Source: Eutreptiella sp. 'Long Island Sound 2002'
Lineage: Eukaryota; Euglenozoa; Euglenophyceae; Eutreptiales; Eutreptiaceae
NCBI GenBank assembly: GCA_964036045.1
Contig: OZ038399.1
Location: 18,931,670-18,995,669, forward strand
Reading direction: 5' to 3'
DNA: 64,000 nt
The translations under genes were made by a program, and so were the position numbers. Below the pieces are notes generated by a model. The model was not told the DNA's origin. It saw only the letters and a program-made list of their open reading frames with translations, and did not search any database. Within the stretch, counting starts at the first letter, position 1. Each line of letters starts with the position of its first letter. Below, in pieces: positions 44,971 to 58,900 of this stretch.

Positions 44971-45166
44971 TGGTCACCTTTTCTCGCTTCTCCTTCTTGC
45001 TCGGTTCCTGATCACCCCGGATGTTCCAGTCCAGGGCGTCTGTCCGCATCCCCCCGGATGCTCCAGTCCAGGGGGCGGCGTTTCTTGTCTCCGCGGCCCC
45101 CCGGATGTTCCAGTCCAGAAGGCCGCCAGCATGCTTCTTGGCCTCGCCCCGGATGTTCCAGTCCAG
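44971..45166. repeat. GGATGTTCCAGTCCAGG motif cluster, partial third copy
   Basis: Homologous to the start of the clusters at 31952 and 40978. It has the same lead-in (TCACCTTTTCTCGCTTCTCC) and four motif copies, then stops directly at satellite. It is clearly more diverged (for example TCTTGTCTCCGCGG for TCTCGTCTCCACGG) than the two long copies are from each other. Confidence 0.9.
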
Positions 45167-45175
45167 GTCCGTCGC

Positions 45176-45186
45176 GTGCAAGGGAG
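45176..45186. repeat. Right direct repeat at the edge of the composite block
   Basis: GTGCAAGGGAG, identical to 18682-18692. Satellite-like sequence starts slightly earlier, at about 45167 (GTCCGTCGCG versus the usual GTCCTTCGCG). Confidence 0.7.
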
Positions 45187-48100
45187 CCTAAACCTCACAT
45201 TTGCACACACGGGCAAATTCGAGCAAATTCTCTGCTACAGGTGCGACGTGGTTCGTATGGTACGCGAACAGCATGATGCAGCTTGTTCTGGCCAGAGGGT
45301 TGAGTGGTCGAGATATGGGCAATACCAATTTGAAATGGTCATTGTGCGGGCACGCACTGTTCAGTTCAACCTGAAAATAGCGTCCTTCGCGTGCAAGGGA
45401 GCCTAAACCTCACATTTGCACACACGGGCAAATTCGGGCAAATTCTCTGCTACACGTGCGACGTGGTTCGTATGGTACGCGAACAGCATGATGCACCTTG
45501 TTCTGGCCGGAGGGTTGAGTGGTCGAGATATGGGCAATACCAATTTGGAATGGGCATTGTGCGGGCACGTACTGTGAAGTTCAACCTGAAAATAGCGTCC
45601 TTCGCGTGCAAGGGAGCCTAAACCTCACATTTGCACACACGGGCGAATTGGGACAAATTCTCTGCTACACGTGCGACGTGGTTCGTATGGTACACGAATA
45701 GCATGATGCAGCTTGTTGTGGCCAGAGGGTTGAGTGGTTGAGATATGGGCAATACCAATTTGAAATGGGCATTGTGCGGGCACGTACTGTGAAGTTCAAC
45801 CTGAAAATAGCGTCATTCGCGTGCAAGGGAGCCTAAAGCCCAGATTTGCGCACACGGGCAAATTCGGGCAAATTCTCTGCTACACGTGCGACGTGGTTCG
45901 TATGGTACACGAACAGCATGATGCAGCTTGTTCTGGCCAGAGGCTTGAGTGGTCGAGATATGGGCAATACCAATTTGGAATGGTCATTGTGCGGGCACGC
46001 ACTGTTCAGTTCAACCTGAAAATAGCGTCCTTCACGTGCAAGGGAGCCTAAACCTCACATTTGCACACACGGGCAAATTCGGGCAAATTCTCTGCTACAC
46101 GTGCGACGTGGTTCGTATGGTACACGAACATCATGATGCACCTTGTTTTGACCAGGGGGTTCAGTGGTCGAGATATGGGCAATACCAATTTGAAATGGTC
46201 ATTGTGCGGGCACGCACTGTTCAGTTCAACCTGAAAATAGCGTCCTTCGCGTGCAAGGGAGCCTAAACCTCACATTTGCACACACGGGCAAATTCGGGCA
46301 AATTCTCTGCTACACGTGCGACGTGGTTCGTATGGTACACGAACATCATGATGCAGCTTTGTCTGGCCAGAGGGTTAAGTGGTCAAGATATGGGCAATAC
46401 CAATTTGAAATGGGCATTGTGCGGGCACGTACTGTGAAATTCAACCTGAAAATAGCGTCATTCGCGTGCAAGGGAGCCTAAAGCCCACGTTTGCGCACAC
46501 GGGCAAATTCGGGCAAATTCTCTGCTACACGTGCGTCGTGGTTCGTATGGTACACGAACATTATGATGCACCTTGTTTGACCAGGGGGTTGAGTGGTCGA
46601 GATATGGGCAATACCAATTTGGAATGGTCATTGTGCGGGCACGCACTGTTCAGTTCAACCTGAAAATAGCGTCCTTCACGTGCAAGGGAGCCTAAACCTC
46701 ACATTTGCACACACGGGCAAATTCGGGCAAATTCTCTGCTACACGTGCGACGTGGTTCGTATGGTACGCGAACAGCATGATGCAGCTTGTTCTGGCCAGA
46801 GGGTTGAGTGGTCGCGATATGGGCAACACCAATTTGAAATGGGCATTGTGCGGGCACGTACTGTTCAGTTCAACCTGAAAAAAGCGTCACTCGTGTGCAA
46901 GGGAGCCGGAACCTCACATTTGCACACACGGGCAAATTCGGGCAAATTCTCTGCTACATGTGCGAGGTGGTTCGTATGGTACACGAACATCATGATGCAG
47001 CTTGTTCTGGCCAGAGGGTTGAGTGGTCGCGATATGGGCAACACCAATTTGAAATGGTCATTGTGCGGGCACGCATCGTTCAGTTCAACCTGAAAATAGC
47101 GTCCTTCACGTGCAAGGGAGCCTAAACCTCACATTTGCACACACGGGCAAATTCGGGCAAATTCTTTGCTACATGTGCGACGTGGTTCGTATGGTACAGG
47201 AACATCATGATGCACCTTGTTTGACCAGGGGGTTGAGTGGTCGAGATATGGGCAATACCAATTGGGAATGGTCATTGTGCGGGCACGCACTGTTCAGTTC
47301 AACCTGAAAATAGCGTCCTTCACGTGCAAGGGAGCCTAAACCTCACATTTGCACACACGGGCAAATTCGGGCAAATTCTCTGCTACACGTGCGACGTGGT
47401 TCATATGGTACACGAACATCATGATGCACCTTGTTTTGGCCAGAGGGTTGAGTGGTCGAGATATGGGCAATACCAATTTGAAATGGTCATTGTGCGGGCA
47501 CGCACTGTTCAGTTCAACCTGAAAATAGCGTCATTCGCGTGCAAGGGAGCCTAAACCTCACATTTGCACACACGGGCAAATTCGGGCAAATTCTCTGCTA
47601 CACGTGCGACGTGGTTCGTATGGTACGCGAACAGCATGATGCACCTTGTTCTGGCCGGAGGGTTGAGTGGTTGTGATATGGGCAATCCCAATTTGAAATG
47701 GGCATTGTGCGGGCACGTACTGTGAAGTTCAACCTGAAAATAGCGTCATTCGCGTGCAAGGGAGCCTAAAGCCCAGATTTGCGCACACGGGCAAATTCGG
47801 GCACATTCTCTGCTACATGTGCGATGTGGTTCGTATGGTACACGAACAACATGCTGCAGCTTGTTCTGGCCAGAGGGTTAAGTGGTCGAGATATGGGCAA
47901 TACCAATTTGAAATCGGCATTGTGCGGGCACGTACTGTTCGGTTCAACCTGGAAATAAGGTTATTCGCGTGCAAGGCAGCCTGAACCTCACATTTGCACA
48001 CACGGGGAAATTCGGGCAAATTCTCTGCTACACGTGCGACGTGGTTCGTATGGTACGCGAACAGCATGATGCACCTTGATTTGAACAGGGGGTTGAGTGG

Positions 48101-49688
48101 TCGAGATATGGGCAATACCAATTTGGAATGGTCATTGTGCGGGCACGCACTGTTCAGTTCAACCTGAAAATAGCGTCCTTCACGTGCAAGGAAGCCTAAA
48201 CCTCACATTTGCACACACGGGCAAATTCGGGCAAATTCTCTGCTACACGTGCGACGTGGTTCATATGGTACACGAATACCATGATGCAGCTTGTTGTGGC
48301 CAGAGGGTTGAGTGGTTGAGATATGGGCAATACCAATTTGAAATGGTCATTGTGCGGGCACGCACTGTTCAGTTCAACCTGAAAATAGCGTCCTTCGCGT
48401 GCAAGGGAGCCTAAACCTCACATTTGCACAAACGGGCAAATTCGGGTAAATTCTCTGCTACATGTGCGAGGTGGTTCGTATGGTACACGAACATCATGAT
48501 GCACCTTGTTTTGACCAGGGGGTTGAGTGGTCGAGATATGGGCAATACCAATTTGGAATGGTCATTGTGCGGGCACGCACTGTTCAGTTCAACCTGAAAA
48601 TAGCGTCACTCGTGTAAGAGGGAGCCTGAACCTCACATTTGCACACACGGGCAAATTCGGGCAAATTCTCTGCTACATGTGCGAGGTGGTTCGTATGGTA
48701 CACGAACATCATGATGCACCTTGTTTTGGCCAGAGGGTTGAGTGGTCGAGATATGGGCAATACCAATTTGAAATGGTCATTGTGCGGGCACGCACTGTTC
48801 AGTTCAACCTGAAAATAGCGTCACTCGTGTGCAAGGGAGCCTGAACCTCACATTTGCGCACACGGGCAAATTCGGGCAAATTCTCTGCTACACGTGCGGG
48901 GTGGTTCGTATGGTACACGAATAGCATGATGCGGCTTGTTGTGGCCAGAGGGTTGAGTGGTTGAGATATGGGCAATACCAAATTGAAACGGGTATTTTGC
49001 GGGCACGCACTGTTCAGTTCAACCTGAAAATAGCGTCCTTCGCGTGCAAGGGAGCCTAAACCTCACATTTGCACACACGGGCAAATTCGGGCAAATTCTC
49101 TGCTACACGTGCGACGTGGTTCGTATGGTACACGAACAGCATGATGCAGCTTGTTCTGGCCAGAGGGTTGAGTGGTCGCGATATGGGCAACACCAATTTG
49201 AAATGGGCATTGTGCGGGCACGTACTGTTCAGTTCAACCTGAAAATAGCGTCCTTCGCGTGCAAGGGAGCCTAAACCTCACATTTGCACACACGGGCAAA
49301 TTCGGGCAAATTCTCTGCTACATGTGCGGGGTGGTTCGTATGGTAAACGAACATCATGATGCAGCTTGTTCTGGCCGGAGGGTTGAGTGGTTGTGATATG
49401 GGCAATACCAATTTGAAATGGTCATTGTGCGGGCACGCACTGTTCAGTTCAACCTGAAAATAGCGTCCTTCGCGTGCAAGGAAGCCTAAACCTTACATTT
49501 GCACACACGGGCAAATTCGGGCAAATTCTCTGCTACACGTGCGACGTGGTTCGTATGGTACACGAACAACATGATGCAGCTTGTTCTGGCCGGAGGGTTG
49601 AGTGGTTGTGATATGGGCAATACCAATTTGAAATGGGCATTGTGCGGGCACGTACTGTTCAGTTCAACCTGAAAATAGCGTCACTCGT

Positions 49689-52600
49689 GTGCAAGGGAGC
49701 CTAAACCTCACATTTGCACACACGGGCAAATTCGGGCAAATTCTCTGCTACATGTGCGAGGTGGTTCGTATGGTACACGAACATCATGATGCACCTTGTT
49801 TTGGCCAGAGGGTTGAGTGGTCGAGATATGGGCAATACCAATTTGGAATGGTCATTGTGCGGGCACGCACTGTTCAGTTCAACCTGAAAATAGCGTCCTT
49901 CGCGTGCAAGGGAGCCTAAACCTCACATTTGCACACACGGGCAAATTCGGGCAAATTCTCTGCTACACGTGCGACGTGGTTCGTATGGTACACGAACAGC
50001 ATGATGCAGCTTGTTCTGGCCAGAGGGTTGAGTGGTCGCGATATGGGCAACACCAATTTGAAATGGGCATTGTGCGGGCACGTACTGTTCAGTTCAACCT
50101 GAAAATAGCGTCCTTCGCGTGCAAGGGAGCCTAAACCTCACATTTGCACACACGGGCAAATTCGGGCAAATTCTCTGCTACACGTGCGACTTGGTTCGTA
50201 TGGTACACGAACAGCATGATGCAGCTTGTTCTGGCCTGAGGGTTGAGTGGTCGCGATATGGGCAATACAAATTGGGAATGGTCATTGTGCGGGCACGCAC
50301 TGTTCAGTTCAACCTGAAAATAGCGTCCTTCGCATGCAAGGGAGCCTAAACCTCACATTTGCACACACGGGCAAATTCGAGCAAATTCTCTGCTACAGGT
50401 GCGACGTGGTTCGTATGGTACACAAACCGCATGATGCAGCTTGTTCTGGCCAGAGGGTTGAGGGGTCGCGATATGGGCAACACCAATTTGAAATGGTCAT
50501 TGTGCGGGCACGCACTGTTCAGTTCAACCTGAAAATAGCGTCCTTCGCGTGCAAGGGAGCCTAAACCTCACATTTGCACACACGGGCAAATTCGGGCAAA
50601 TTCTCTGCTACACGTGCGGGGTGGTTCGTATGGTACACGAACATCATGATGCACCTTGTTTTGGCCAGAGGGTTGAGTGGTCGAGATATGGGCAACACCA
50701 ATGTGAAATGGGCATTGTGCGGGCACGTACTGTTCAGTTCAACCTGAAAATAGCGTGCTTCGCGTGCAAGGGAGCCTAAACGTCACATTTGCACACACGG
50801 GCAAATTCGGGCAAATTCTCTGCTACATGTGCGGGGTGGTTCGTATGGTACACGAACATCATGATGCAGCTTGTTCTGGCCGGAGGGTTGAGTGGTTGTG
50901 ATATGGGCAATACCAATTTGAAATGGTCATTGTGCGGGCACGCACTGTTCAGTTCAACCTGAAAATAGCGTCCTTCGCGTGCAAGGAAGCCTAAACCTCA
51001 CATTTGCACACACGGGCAAATTCGGGCAAATTCTCTGCTACACGTGCGAGGTGGTTCGTATGGTACACGAACAGCATGATGCAGCTTGTTCTGGCCAGAG
51101 GGTTGAGTGGTCGCGATATGGGCAACACCAATTTGAAATGGGCATTGTGCGGGCACGTACTGTTCAGTTCAACCTGAAAATAGCGTCACTCGTGTGCAAG
51201 GGAGCCTGAACCTCACATTTGCACACACGGGCAAATTCGGGCAAATTCTCTGCTACATGTGCGAGGTGGTTCGTATGGTACACGAACATCATGATGCACC
51301 TTGTTTTGGCCAGAGGGTTGAGTGGTCGAGATATGGGCAATACCAATTTGGAATGGTCATTGTGCGGGCAGGCACTGTTCAGTTCAAGCTGAAAATAGCG
51401 TCCTTCGCGTGCAAGGGAGCCTAAACCTCACATTTGCACACACGGGCAAATTCGGGCAAATTCTCTGCTACACGTGCGACGTGGTTCGTATGGTACACGA
51501 ACAGCATGATGCAGCTTGTTCTGGCCAGAGGGTTGAGTGGTCGCGATATGGGCAACACCAATTTGAAATGGTCATTGTGCGGGCACGTACTGTTCCGTTC
51601 AACCTGAAAATAGCGTCCTTCGCGTGCAAGGGAGCCTAAACCTCACATTTGCACACACGGGCAAATTCGGGCAAATTCTCTGCTACACGTGCGACTTGGT
51701 TCGTATGGTACACGAACAGCATGATGCAGCTTGTTCTGGCCTGAGGGTTGAGTGGTTGTGATATGGGCAATACAAATTGGGAATGGTCATTGTGCGGGCA
51801 CGCCTTGTTCAGTTCAACCTGAAAATAGCGTCCTTCGCGTGCAAGGGAGCCTAAACCTCACATTTGCACACACGGGCAAATTCGAGCAAATTCTCTGCTA
51901 CACGTGCAACGTGGTTCGTATGGTACACGAACAGCATGATGCAGCTTGTTCTGGCCAGAGGGTTGAGGGGTCGCGATATGGGCAACACCAATTTGAAATG
52001 GTCATTGTGCGGGCACGCACTGTTCAGTTCAACCTGAAAATAGCGTCCTTCGCGTGCAAGGGAGCCTAAACCTCACATTTGCACACACGGGCAAATTCGG
52101 GCAAATTCTCTGCTACACGTGCGGGGTGGTTCGTATGGTACACGAACATCATGATGCACCTTGTTTTGGCCAGAGGGTTGAGTGGTCGAGATATGGGCAA
52201 TACCAATTTGAAATGGTCATTGTGCGGGCACGCACTGTTCAGTTCAACCTGAAAATAGCGTCCTTCGCGTGCAAGGGAGCCTAAACCTCACATTTGCACA
52301 CACGGGCAAATTCGGGCAAATTCTCTGCTACATGTGCGGGGTGGTTCGTATGGTACACGAACATCATGATGCAGCTTGTTCTGGCCGGAGGGTTGAGTGG
52401 TTGTGATATGGGCAATACCAATTTGAAATGGTCATTGTGCGGGCACGCACTGTTCAGTTCAACCTGAAAATAGCGTCCTTCGCGTGCAAGGAAGCCTAAA
52501 CCTCACATTTGCACACACGGGCAAGTTCGGGCAAATTCTCTGCTACACGTGCGACGTGGTTCGTATGGTACACGAACAGCATGGTGCAGCTTGTTCTGGC

Positions 52601-53360
52601 CAGAGGGTTGAGTGGTCGCGATATGGGCAACACCAATTTGAAATGGGCATTGTGCGGGCACGTACTGTTCAGTTCAACCTGAAAATAGCGTCCTTCACGT
52701 GCAAGGGAGCCTAAACCTCACATTTGCACACACGGGCAAATTCGAGCAAATTCTCTGCTACACGTGCAAGGTGGTTCGTATGGTACACGAACAGCATGAT
52801 GCAGCTTGTTCTGGCCAGAGGGTTGAGGGGTCGCGATATGGGCAACACCAATTTGAAATGGTCATTGTGCGGGCACGCACTGTTCAGTTCAACCTGAAAA
52901 TAGCGTCACTCGTGTGCAAGGGAGCCTGAACCTCACATTTGCACACACGGGCAAATTCGGGCAAATTGTCTGCTACATGTGCGAGGTGGTTCGTATGGTA
53001 CACGAACATCATGATGCACCTTGTTTTGGCCAGAGGGTTGAGTGGTCGAGATATGGGCAATACCAATTTGGAATGGTCATTGTGCGGGCACGCACTGTTC
53101 AGTTCAACCTGAAAATAGCGTCCTTCGCGTGCAAGGGAGCCTAAACCTCACATTTGCACACACGGGCAAATTCGGGCAAATTCTCTGCTACATGTGCGAC
53201 GTGGTTCGTATGGTACACGAACAGCATGATGCAGCTTGTTCTGGCCAGAGGGTTGAGTGGTCGCGATATGGGCAACACCAATTTGAAATGGTCATTGTGC
53301 GGGCACGTACTGTTCAGTTCAACCTGAAAATAGCGTGCTTCGCGTGCAAGGGAGCCTAAA
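49689..53360. repeat. Satellite higher-order repeat, 1505 bp (7 monomers)
   Basis: Monomer variants recur at 1505 bp: 49689/51194, 49817/51322, 50247/51752, 50549/52054 and 50979/52484. An 8-monomer step (1720 bp) then links 51164/52884 and 51322/53042, which shows one extra monomer in the last block. Confidence 0.75.
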
Positions 53361-54818
53361 CCTCACATTTGCACACACGGGCAAATTCGGGCAAGTTCTC
53401 TGCTACACTTGCCACGTGGTTCGTATGGTACACGAACAGCATGATGCAGCTTGTTCTGGCCTGAGGGTTGAGTGGTTGTGATATGGGCAATACAAATTGG
53501 GAATGGTCATTGTGCGGGCACGCACTGTTCAGTTCAACCTGAAAATAGCGTCCTTCGCGTGCAAGGGAGCCTAAACCTCACATTTGCACACACGGGCAAA
53601 TTCGAGCAAATTCTCTGCTACACTTGCGACGTGGTTCGTATGGTACACGAACAGCATGATGCAGCTTGTTATGGCCTGAGGGTTGAGTGGTTGTGATATG
53701 GGCAATACAAATTGGGAATGGTCATTGTGCGGGCACGCACTGTTCAGTTCAACCTGAAAATAGCCTCCTTCGCGTGCAAGGGAGCCTAAACCTCACATTT
53801 GCACACACGGGCAAATTCGAGCAAATTCTCTGCTACACTTGCGACGTGGTTCGTATGGTACACGAACAGCATGATGCAGCTTGTTCTGGCCTGAGGGTTG
53901 AGTGGTTGTGATATGGGCAATACCAATTTGAAATGGGCATTGTGCGGGCACGTACTGTTCAGTTCAACCTGAAAATAGCGTCCTTCGCGTGCAAGGGAGC
54001 CTAAACCTCACATTTGCACACACGGGCAGATTCGGGCAAGTTCTCTGCTACACTTGCGACGTGGTTCGTATGGTACACGAACAGCATGATGCAGCTTGTT
54101 CTGGCCTGAGGGTTGAGTGGTCGTGATATGGGCAATACAAATTGGGAATGGTCATTGTGCGGGCACGCACTGTTCAGTTCAACCTGAAAATAGCGTCATT
54201 CGCGTGCAAGGGAGCCTAAACCTCACATTTGCACACACGGGCAAATTCGAGCAAATTCTCTGCTACAGGTGCGACGTGGTTCGTATGGTACACGAACAGC
54301 ATGATGCAGCTTGTTCTGGCCAGAGGGTTGTGTGGTCGCGATATGGGCAACACCAATTTGAAATGGTCATTGTGCGGGCACGCACTGTTCAGTTCAACCT
54401 GAAAATAGCGTCCTTCGCGTGCAAGGGAGCCTAAACCTCACATTTGCACACACGGGCAAATTCGGGCAAATTCTCTGCTACACGTGCGACGTGGTTCATA
54501 TGGTACACGAATAGCATGATGCACCTTGTTTTGGCCAGAGGGTTGAGTGGTCGAGATATGGGCAATACCAAATTGAAACGGCCATTGTGCGGACACGTAC
54601 TGTTCAGTTCAACATGAAAATAGCGTCATTCGCGTGCAAGGGAGCCTAAAGCCCACATTTGCGCACACGGGCAAATTCGGGCAAATTCTCTGCTACACGT
54701 GCGAGGTGGTTCCTATGGTACACTAACAGCATGATGCAGCTTATTCTGGCCAGAGGGTTGAGTGGTCACGATATGGGCAACACCAATTTGAAATGGGCAT
54801 TGTGCGGGCACGTACTGT

Positions 54819-55940
54819 TCAGTTCAACCTGAAAATAGCGTCACTCGTGTGCAACGGAGCCTGAACCTCACATTTGCACACACGGGCAAATTCGGGCAAA
54901 TTCTTTGCTACACGTGCGAGGTGGTTCGTATGGTACACGAACATCATGATGCACCTTGTTTTGACCAGAGGGTTGAGTGGTCGAGATATGGGCAATACCA
55001 ATTTGGAATGGTCATTGTGCGGGCACGCACTGTTCAGTTCAACCTGAAAATAGCGTCCTTCGCGTGCAAGGGAGCCTAAACCTCACATTTGCACACACGG
55101 GCAAATTCGGGCAAATTCTCTGCTACATGTGCGACGTGGTTCGTATGGTACACGAACAGCATGATGCAGCTTGTTCTGGCCAGAGGGTTGAGTGGTCGCG
55201 ATATGGGCAACACCAATTTGAAATGGTCATTGTGCGGGCACGTACTGTTCAGTTCAACCTGAAAATAGCGTCCTTCGCGTGCAAGGGAGCCTAAACCTCA
55301 CATTTGCACACACGGGCCAATTCGAGCAAATTCTCTGCTACATGTGCGAGGTGGTTCCTATGGTACACTAACAGCATGATGCAGCTTGTTCTGGCCAGAG
55401 GGTTGAGTGGTCACGATATGGGCAACACCAATTTGAAATGGGCATTGTGCGGGCACGTACTGTTCAGTTCAACCTGAAAATAGCGTCACTCGTGTGCAAC
55501 GGAGCCTGAACCTCACATTTGCACACACGGGCAAATTCGGGCAAATTCTCTGCTACACGTGCGAGGTGGTTCGTATGGTACACGAACATCATGATGCACC
55601 TTGTTTTGACCAGAGGGTTGAGTGGTCGAGATATGGGCAATACCAATTTGGAATGGTCATTGTGCGGGCACGCACTGTTCAGTTCAACCTGAAAATAGCG
55701 TCCTTCGCGTGCAAGGGAGCCTAAACCTCACATTTGCACACACGGGCAAATTCGGGCAAATTCTCTGCTACATGTGCGACGTGGTTCGTATGGTACACGA
55801 ACAGCATGATGCAGCTTGTTCTGGCCAGAGGGTTGAGTGGTCGCGATATGGGCAACACCAATTTGAAATGGTCATTGTGCGGGCACGTACTGTTCAGTTC
55901 AACCTGAAAATAGCGTCCTTCGCGTGCAAGGGAGCCTAAA
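54819..55940. repeat. 645-bp three-monomer duplication in array 2
   Basis: Variants at 54819, 54849 and 54977 recur at 55464, 55494 and 55622. The repeated monomers carry the otherwise rare GTGTGCAACGGAGCC and GTCACGATATGGG changes. Confidence 0.75.
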
Positions 55941-58900
55941 CCTCACATTTGCACACACGGGCCAATTCGGGCAAATTCTCTGCTACACTTGCGACGTGGT
56001 TCGTATGGTACACGAACAGCATGATGCAGCTTGTTCTGGCCTGAGGGTTGAGTGGTTGTGATATGGGCAATACAAATTGGGAATGGTCATTGTGCGGGCA
56101 CGCACTGTTCAGTTCAACCTGCAAATAGCGTCCTTCGCGTGCAAGGGAGCCTAAACCTCACATTTGCACACACGGGCAAATTCGAGCAAATTCTCTGCTA
56201 CAGGTGCGACGTGGTTCGTATGGTACACGAACAGCATGATGCAGCTTGTTCTGGCCAGAGGGTTGTGTGGTCGCGATATGGGCAACACCAATTTGAAATG
56301 GTCATTGTGCGGGCACGTACTGTTCAGTTCAACCTGAAAATAGCGTCCTTCGCGTGCAAGGGAGCCTAAACCTCACGTTTGCACACACGGGCAAAGTCGG
56401 GCAAATTCTCTGCTACACGTGCGAGGTGGTTCGTATGGTACACGAACATCATGATGCACCTTGTTTTGGCCAGAGGGTTGAGTGGTCGAGATATGGGCAA
56501 TACCAATTTGAAACGGTCATTGTGCGGGCACGCACTGTTCAGTTCAACCTGAAAATAGCGTCCTTCGCGTGCAAGGGAGCCTAAACCTCACATTTGCACA
56601 CACGGGCAAATTGGGACAAATTCTCTGCTACACGTGCGACGTGGTTCATATGGTACACGAATAGCATGATGCACCTTGTTTTGGCCACCGGGTTGAGTGG
56701 TCGAGATATGGGCAATACCAAATTGAAATGGGCATTGTGCGGGCACGTACTGTTCAGTTCAACATAAAAATAGCGTCATTCGCGTGCAAGGGAGCCTAAG
56801 GCCCACATTTGCGCACACGGGCAAATTCGGGCAAATTCTCTGCTACACGTGCGACGTGGTTCGTATCGTAAACGAACAACATGCTGCAGCTTGTTCTGGC
56901 CAGAGGGTTAAGTGGTCGCGATATGGGCAACACCAATTTGAAATGGGCATTGTGCGGGCACGTACTGTTCGGTTCAACCTGAAAATAGCGTCACTCGTGT
57001 GCAAGGGAGCCTGAACCTCACATTTGCACACACGGGCAAATTCGGGCAAATTCTCTGCTACATGTGCGAGGTGGTTCCTATGGTACACTAACAGCATGAT
57101 GCAGCTTGTTCTGGCCAGAGGGTTGAGTGGTCATGATATGGGCAACACCAATTTGAAATGGGCATTGTGCGGGCACGTACTGTTCAGTTCAACCTGAAAA
57201 TAGTGTCACTCGTGTGCAACGGAGCCTGAACCTCACATTTGCACACACGGGCAAATTCGGGCAAATTCTCTGCTACATGTGCGAGGTGGTTCGTATGGTA
57301 CACGAACATCATGATGCACCTTGTTTTGACCAGGGGGTTGAGTGGTCGAGATATGGGCAATACCAATTTGGAATGGTCATTGTGCGGGCACGCACTGTTC
57401 AGTTCAACCTGAAAATAGCGTCCTTCGCGTGCAAGGGAGCCTAAACCTCACATTTGCACACACGGGCAAATTCGGGCAAATTCTCTGCTACACGTGCGAC
57501 GTGGTTCGTATGGTACACGAACAGCATGATGCAGCTTGTTCTGGCCAGAGGGTTAAGTGGTCGCGATATGGGCAATACCAAATTGAAACGGGTATTGTGC
57601 GGGCACGTACTATTCATTTCAACCTGAAAATAGCGTCATTCGCGTGCAAGGGAGCCTAAAGCCCAGATTTGCGCACACGGGCAAATTCGAGCAAATTCTC
57701 TGCTACAGGTGCGACGTGGTTCGTATGGTACACTAACAGCATGATGAAGCTTGTTCTGGCCGGAGGGTTGAGTGGTTGTGATATGGGCAATACCAATTTG
57801 AAATGGGCATTGTGCGGGCACGTACTGTGAAGTTCAACCTGAAAATAGCGTCATTCGCGTGCAAGGGAGCCTAAACCTCACATATGCGCACACGGGCAAA
57901 TTCGAGCAAATTCTCTGCTACAGGTGCGACGTGGTTCGTATGGTACACTGACATCATGATGCAGCTTGTTCTGGCCAGAGGGTTGAGTGGTCGAGATATG
58001 GGCAATACCAATTTGAAATGGGCATTGTGCGGGCACGCACTGTTCAGTTCACTCTGAAAATAGCGTCATTCGCGTGCAAGGGAGCCTAAAGCCCAGATTT
58101 GCGCACACGGGCTAATTCGGGCAAATTCTCTGCTACACGTGCGACGTGGTTCCTATGGTACACGAACATCATGATGCAGCTTTGTCTGGCCTGAGGGTTG
58201 AGTGGTCGAGATATGGGCAGTACCAATTTGAAATGGGCATTGTGCGGGCACGCACTGTTCAGTTCAACCTGAAAATAGCGTCCTTCGCGTGCAAGGGAGC
58301 CTAAACCTCTCATTTGCACACACGGGCAAATTCGGGCAAATTCTCTGCTACACGTGCGACGTGGTTCGTATGGTACACGAATAGCATGATGCAGCCTGTT
58401 CTGGCCAGAGGGTTGAGTGGTCGCGATATGGGCAATACCAATTTGAAATGGGCATTGTGCGGGCACGTACTGTGAAGTTCAACCTGAAAATAGCGTCATT
58501 CCCGTGCAAGGGAGCCTAAAGCCCAGATTTGCGCACACGGGCAAATTCAGGCAAATTCTCTGCTACACGTGCGATGTGGTTCGTATGGTACACTAACAGC
58601 ATGATGCAGCTTGTTCTGGCCAGAGGGTTGAGTGGTCGCGATATGGGCAACACCAATTTGAAATGGGCATTGTGCGGGCACGTACTGTTCAGTTCAACCT
58701 GAAAATAGCGTCACTCGTGTGCAAGGGAGCCTGAACCTCACATTTGCACACACGGGCAAATTCGGGCAAATTCTCTGCTACATGTGCGAGGTGGTTCGTA
58801 TGGTACACGAACATCATGATGCACCTTGTTTTGACCAGGGGGTTGAGTGGTCGAGATATGGGCAATACCAATTTGGAATGGTCATTGTGCGGGCACGCAC

